Source: Eutreptiella sp. 'Long Island Sound 2002'
Taxonomy: Eukaryota > Euglenozoa > Euglenophyceae > Eutreptiales > Eutreptiaceae
Assembly: GCA_964036045.1 (NCBI GenBank)
Contig: OZ038379.1
Coordinates: 181,925,822-181,989,821 of the forward strand
DNA length: 64,000 nucleotides
Direction of reading: 5' to 3'
This document shows, in pieces, positions 39,146 through 64,000 of the stretch. Positions within the stretch are counted from its first letter, which is position 1, and each line of letters begins with the position of its first letter. The position numbers and the translations under genes are program-made. The notes below the pieces were generated by a model, which made no database searches, had not been told where the DNA came from, and saw only the letters and a list, made by a program, of their open reading frames with translations.

Positions 39146-42100
39146 CCCCAACCATGCCACCTTCAGAATGAGAGGCCACTACAGAGGGGGATTGTCGGAC
39201 ACGGCCATTGAAGTCCACCGGGAAACGGGCCAAAGATCGCAAGTGGCGGGACGCTCTGCTTGAGGCCACACAAAACAGAGCCCGTCCGACAAGCGATGTG
39301 CACGGGGGGGGGCGACATGCTAATTCTCGGCAGAGGGTATAGTTTGGCCAAACTACCCCATTTTTTCAAAGGGGCTGAAAAATTTGGTTAACACCCGTTT
39401 CGCACATTTGAGTTTTGTTGATTTCTCCCTACTTGCCACCGGTCCCCGGGTCCCAATTTCTGCACCCCGCGGCCCGCGCTGTCACACCATCAATTTTTGA
39501 TTTTTAGTCTGATTCTTGCCACAGGTCCCAGGGTCCCAATTTCTGTCTTTGCCTATGTCCGTTGTCTTCGTCTCTTCGCAACATGTCCTCAGTTTTTCTC
39601 ATGACACAACAACATTCTTCGGAGGTGTTGAGCATCCAGCTCGGTGATATCCTTTGCAAAGGGCTCATTTGCCGACAAGGCTTATGCGAACCAAGTGTTG
39701 TGGCCAAGCCGCGCAAGACATAATGCAGTGAAGGCGTACAGTCCCGCCGGTGTGCCAAAAATGGTGAGGCTGACCTACCGCAAAAAAATCCGTCCCCGAA
39801 GTACTTTGTTGCATGACTCAAGCCCTGTTGCATGGCGGGAACACCCCAGCTCGGGTCACAAGGTCCAGGCACGTGCCCGAATTAGCCCCGGAGTGACGCC
39901 ACAAGAGATCTTTGTGAGCAACAACCACACATCGGACTACAAATTAAAAATTCTTGGTACGCCCGTAGGGGCTGCAGGGAGCAGAAATTGGGACTCTGAG
40001 ACCTGTGGTAAGCATCAGACTAAAAATTGAAAAATCCTGGTATGACAGCAGGGGCTGCAGGGTGCAAAAATTGTGGCCCTGGGACCTGTGCCAAGCATCA
40101 GTCTAAAAATTATACATTCCAATGAGGGTCACGCGGTGCTTTTTTGCCTTGGTTTTTGTTCAATACAAAAACTGTCCCTTTTTTTAGCGGGCAGGTTTGA
40201 AATGTGCAAAACCCCCCCAAACTACCCCTTTTTTCGAGGGGGCTGAAAAATTTGGCTAACACCCCCATGTGCAAAACTTGCATGTCGCCCCCCCCCCCCC
40301 CCCCCTGGCGATGTGTCCAGCGAAGAGGAGGACTTAGATTGTCCCCCGGACCAGCGCTATTAGGCCTCCTTCCTTTACCTCAACTCGACCACTTCCATCA
40401 CCCATGTTTCAGGACCCCAAGGAGGAGCACACACCATGCACCACTGCTGTGTGTGCGCACATTGTGGGCACGTAGTGCGCAGAGAGAACTTTTTTTTTTT
40501 AAACGACGTAGTGCACGTGGTGCAGCCCCCCCCCCCCCCTCCCCGCGCTCCTCCAAAGGGTTTCGAAACATACATCAACTCTGCCTTGAAAACAGCATGG
40601 TTCGGCCTGGGTGGGGCGCCACTAGCAATAGTGGCCGGGAATTGACTTGGGGGTGCTATGCCCTTTAAACAAAAGTACCACGTACCCCCCCCCCCCCTTG
40701 TTGCAATATTTTTGGCTCCTACATCTGTACCTCAAAGTGATCATCGCGATGAGGCGGCCATTTCAAGCCATATATGTAGGGGTCCGGTGCCCCCCCGTCC
40801 CCTCTAGCTCAGCCCCTACCCCCCACCCCCCCAGACCCAGCCCCCCCCCCCCCCCCCCCCGCACTGAAAGTGGCACCGAAGCGGGAAGGAGTCGGTGTAT
40901 GGCCCATTGTCCCGACCCCCGTGGTCCATACCCAGAGGCACAAGCAATGGGGTTGAAAGGGAGGTTGTCGCTCAACAAATGAATCCCCGAGTAGACCTGC
41001 ACGGGGAGTGGCTTTGAAATATACCTGCTGAGGCCTGCTCAACGGTGTGGGTGTGTGTGGGCCCGGTATGTTTGTACAGGGTGAGTAGGGGCTCTATGGC
41101 AATGGGTCTTCTGAGAGAGCCACCATAGCCTGCAACAATCCCTTAGTCATTATGTGGGAGGCGGAGCACAGAGGATTGGTTGGGGAACCTCGCCTGAGCA
41201 ACCCTGGCTAAGTGAATAGCACTGAGCGTGGTCGGCAAGGCATGCGCCCCAGCCACCAAGCCCCCCGGACAGTATTCAGACGATGTGCAGTTCAGGCAGT
41301 GCAGTGTTTAGTGCCAGTGTTCTTGCAGGGCAGGACGAGAAGGGCGGCAGGGTGCGGCAAGAGCAGGAGGGGGTGGGTGCAGCGCAGGGTTACCACTTTA
41401 AACAGCACTGAGCTGAGTCACTAGTCCTCCGCATCCCCAGACATCCCCCTCACCCCCCCCCCGAGCAGGCCCTCCAGGCCCTGGGATAGTGCTGACACCA
41501 GGTATTGACCTGCTGAGCCGGAATTCCTGTGTTTGGATTCCCTGAATTAGCCTGAAGTGTTGGCCCGGATCGGTAGGTTTTTCGCACATGTGTGTTTGCA
41601 ATGTTTGGATGCACATCCCTAACATTTTAAGGGGGCGCACCGTGCGCTGTGCGAAAAGTTGGCTGTTTTTCACCACCGGTAGCCACGGATCCCAAGGTCC
41701 TGAATTCTGCACCCTACATCCCCCCCTGCTGGTACACCAGGGATTTTTTTTTTAATCTGATGCTTGCCATGGGTCCCAGGGTCCTGAATTCTGCACCCCA
41801 TGCTGTTTTGAAATGATCATGCATCCTTCTGCAGGTGGGTGGTTTTCAGGGGTGTTCCTGGGATAAACAACGTAATAATTGGCGCTGTGCCCGCGCTGTG
41901 CCTGCGCTGTGCAAAAACGCCCCCTAAGCATGCTGCCACCGCTAGCTAGCTGCCCCTGCTGGCTAGCTGCCCCAGCATACCTGGCAGTTTGGAGGTGCCA
42001 AACAACCCCAAGCTGTTGCTGGACAGTACTTTGCAGACACCCCATGACACACGCAAGGTTTGATGCATCTTGTCGACAAATGGCCAAAGCGCATTCGAGA

Positions 42101-43139
42101 TATGTGAAAAGCATCACAAAGAGGCTGCAAGTGTGCAGTTGTGGGCGCGCAAAGATCATGTCTGTCAATTCCCAGGGTGGTAGATAGGTTGCTTTGATTG
42201 GACAGTTGGAATTGCTTGGGGATGTCAGGTGGCAAGGTGACTTGATGCTATGTAACATTTTAGCCAGGCTTTCAAGGGTCCATTTTTGATGTGATTGGTT
42301 GTCTCTCCAGATTTTGGTGGCTCAACGTTCTTTGGGTGTGATGCTCTTGAGAAAATTCCCACCTCCTAACATGGGTCTGTGGGCTCACCAAACACCAAAA
42401 CCATAATTCATTCCGTGATTTCATCATCATTTGCACCATGAGCACCCTGGTTCTGTTGGTCTTGGCTAGGACCATGACAATGCCAGACCCAAATCCTGTA
42501 CACTGACAAGCCTGTGACCCCACAGTAAAGCCACAACTTTTTGCATATGAGGCACGTGTTTTGTAACAGATGTGCCAGTCCATGGAATGATACGCATTTG
42601 TGCAGTGGTACCCAGAATGGTATACCCTGCTGCCCCCTTGCGCAAGCACGGGCTTGTCCAAGCACGGAGTGGGTGTTGAACCGCTGTTTTCAGGATTTTT
42701 TGGGACCGCTGTGTTTTGTGGTCCTGAATGCAGGATTTTTGGGCGTTTGTGACGCGCCTGTAGAGGGAAAGGGGGGCTCATTCATGTCTGTGAGTGTGCA
42801 TTCTGTTCATAACAACATTCACCACACATTGCAACCCCATGCTGTTTGTTTGGATGTGATTTTGGGCCATGGCTAACATTGCTACTCCCGGCATGGCTGT
42901 CACGTACTGTGCTTTGCTGTTGTGTGTGTTGCGCGCAAGCACAGGCTTGTCTAAGCACGGGGTGGGCGTTGAACCGCTGTTTTGCCTGGACTTTTGGGAC
43001 TGCGGCCGTGCTTGTGCAAGGGTGGGGCGGGGTACATTTGTGTCTTGCTGTCCGCTCCACAGTTGTGTCCTGGCACCTTGACATTGTGCAGTTTGTTTGC
43101 TTTGCATGCCCTGCCATTGACAAGCTGCAAGACTTGAAG

Positions 43140-63427
<20,288 letters not shown>

Positions 63428-64000
63428 GTGAGTCTCCTGTCTGCCATGGCTGCATGTGGGATGTGGGAGTATTGAGGCGAGGTAGCCGGCATGTCCTGCA
63501 GTGGCTGCAGGACATGTGCTACACACAACAGAAGAGCAACTGTCCCTACAGCTCCGGCGTGCCGCAAACAAAGTGATAGGACAACTGCATAAACAAGCAG
63601 CAATCAGCAGTGTGACCTAGAACATCCTCTCGGGGGGTGAACTTTCCTCGCGCAATTCGGCAATCCGATTGGTCAATCATCTAACACCAGATGCTGCTTG
63701 TGGCAGAATGTCTGGCATTCTTTAGTGCAACTCAGGAACTTTGATGAAGGGTTTGAATAGCCCATGTTTATCATCTGCATGAAGTAGTAGACGTCCATCT
63801 GATGTTGACTTGCATAATGCTTGTGTGAGGTGCCGGCAAACAGGAGGCTCAGGAGTGTGTGACAGCAAGGGGTCAGTATTGACTGCGGTCACCGACCTTG
63901 ATGCAGCTCAGCAAACCCTCTTTGCACAACGGCACCCTGACAAATGGTGCCACCCAGGGCAGCATTGTTTCTACTAAGTGCTGCACTGTACTCCAGAGAC
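63428..64000 (+). other. Start of ankyrin gene intron 8 (window edge)
   Basis: No further exon recognised before the window ends. Confidence 0.5.

Larger units (their letters stand above)
33496..43139. other. Intergenic region without a recognised gene
   Basis: Filled with C tracts, families A, B, F and four smaller repeat groups, a tRNA-like SINE head and a higher-order satellite. Direct repeats include 39345-39412 with 40205-40282 and 42637-42712 with 42929-43007. Sequences of the CAGGTCCCAGGGTCC type recur at 39480-39545, 39946-40110 (inverted, tandem) and 41690-41800. No coding region could be supported. Confidence 0.45.

Overview
The window is nuclear DNA from a eukaryote, most likely a unicellular alga or other protist. 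Host genes are split into short exons (25 to about 580 bp) by GT-AG introns of 1.7 to 4.3 kb. The introns are packed with simple repeats, satellites and short dispersed repeats. I saw no operons, rRNA genes or CRISPR arrays, and I cannot name the species. Only a few percent of the window is recognisable host coding sequence. Most of the rest is repeat sequence, and most open frames in it look accidental.

Layout. (1) About 0.8-1.2 kb, + strand: an exon encoding an RNA-recognition motif. (2) 2.1-3.7 kb: a diverged inverted repeat enclosing an intact tRNA-Glu(UUC). (3) 4.85-11.93 kb, - strand: an intronless retroelement. Its first frame is a Penelope-like reverse transcriptase with a CCCH finger. 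After a single in-frame TAG the same frame continues for 928 codons encoding a JAMM/MPN+ (AMSH-like) deubiquitinase-type domain, a C4HC3 zinc finger, two small SH3/KOW-like repeats and a DnaJ J domain. A basic low-complexity frame follows. This is the most novel object in the window. (4) 13.2-16.7 kb: nested inverted repeats around a probable terminal exon of an RG-rich protein. (5) 16.7-25 kb: dispersed repeats and minisatellites. (6) 25.0-33.5 kb, + strand: a four-exon gene for a bestrophin-family anion channel; all exon phases agree, giving 337 aa. (7) 33.5-43.1 kb: no recognised gene; dispersed repeats, a tRNA-like SINE head and a higher-order satellite. (8) 43.1 kb to beyond the right edge, + strand: an ankyrin-repeat palmitoyltransferase-like gene (HIP14/TIP1 type), eight exons in consistent phase, 399 codons. 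The ankyrin domain and the first membrane segments are inside; the DHHC catalytic domain would lie beyond base 64000.

The host genes have no evident functional link: an RNA-binding protein, an anion channel and a membrane S-acyltransferase candidate. The retroelement is an insertion of different character: no introns, opposite strand, and accessory domains that suggest engagement with ubiquitin and chaperone systems. The repeats include at least nine dispersed families, several ending in long C tracts, and one insertion whose empty site survives in a paralogous repeat 1 kb away.
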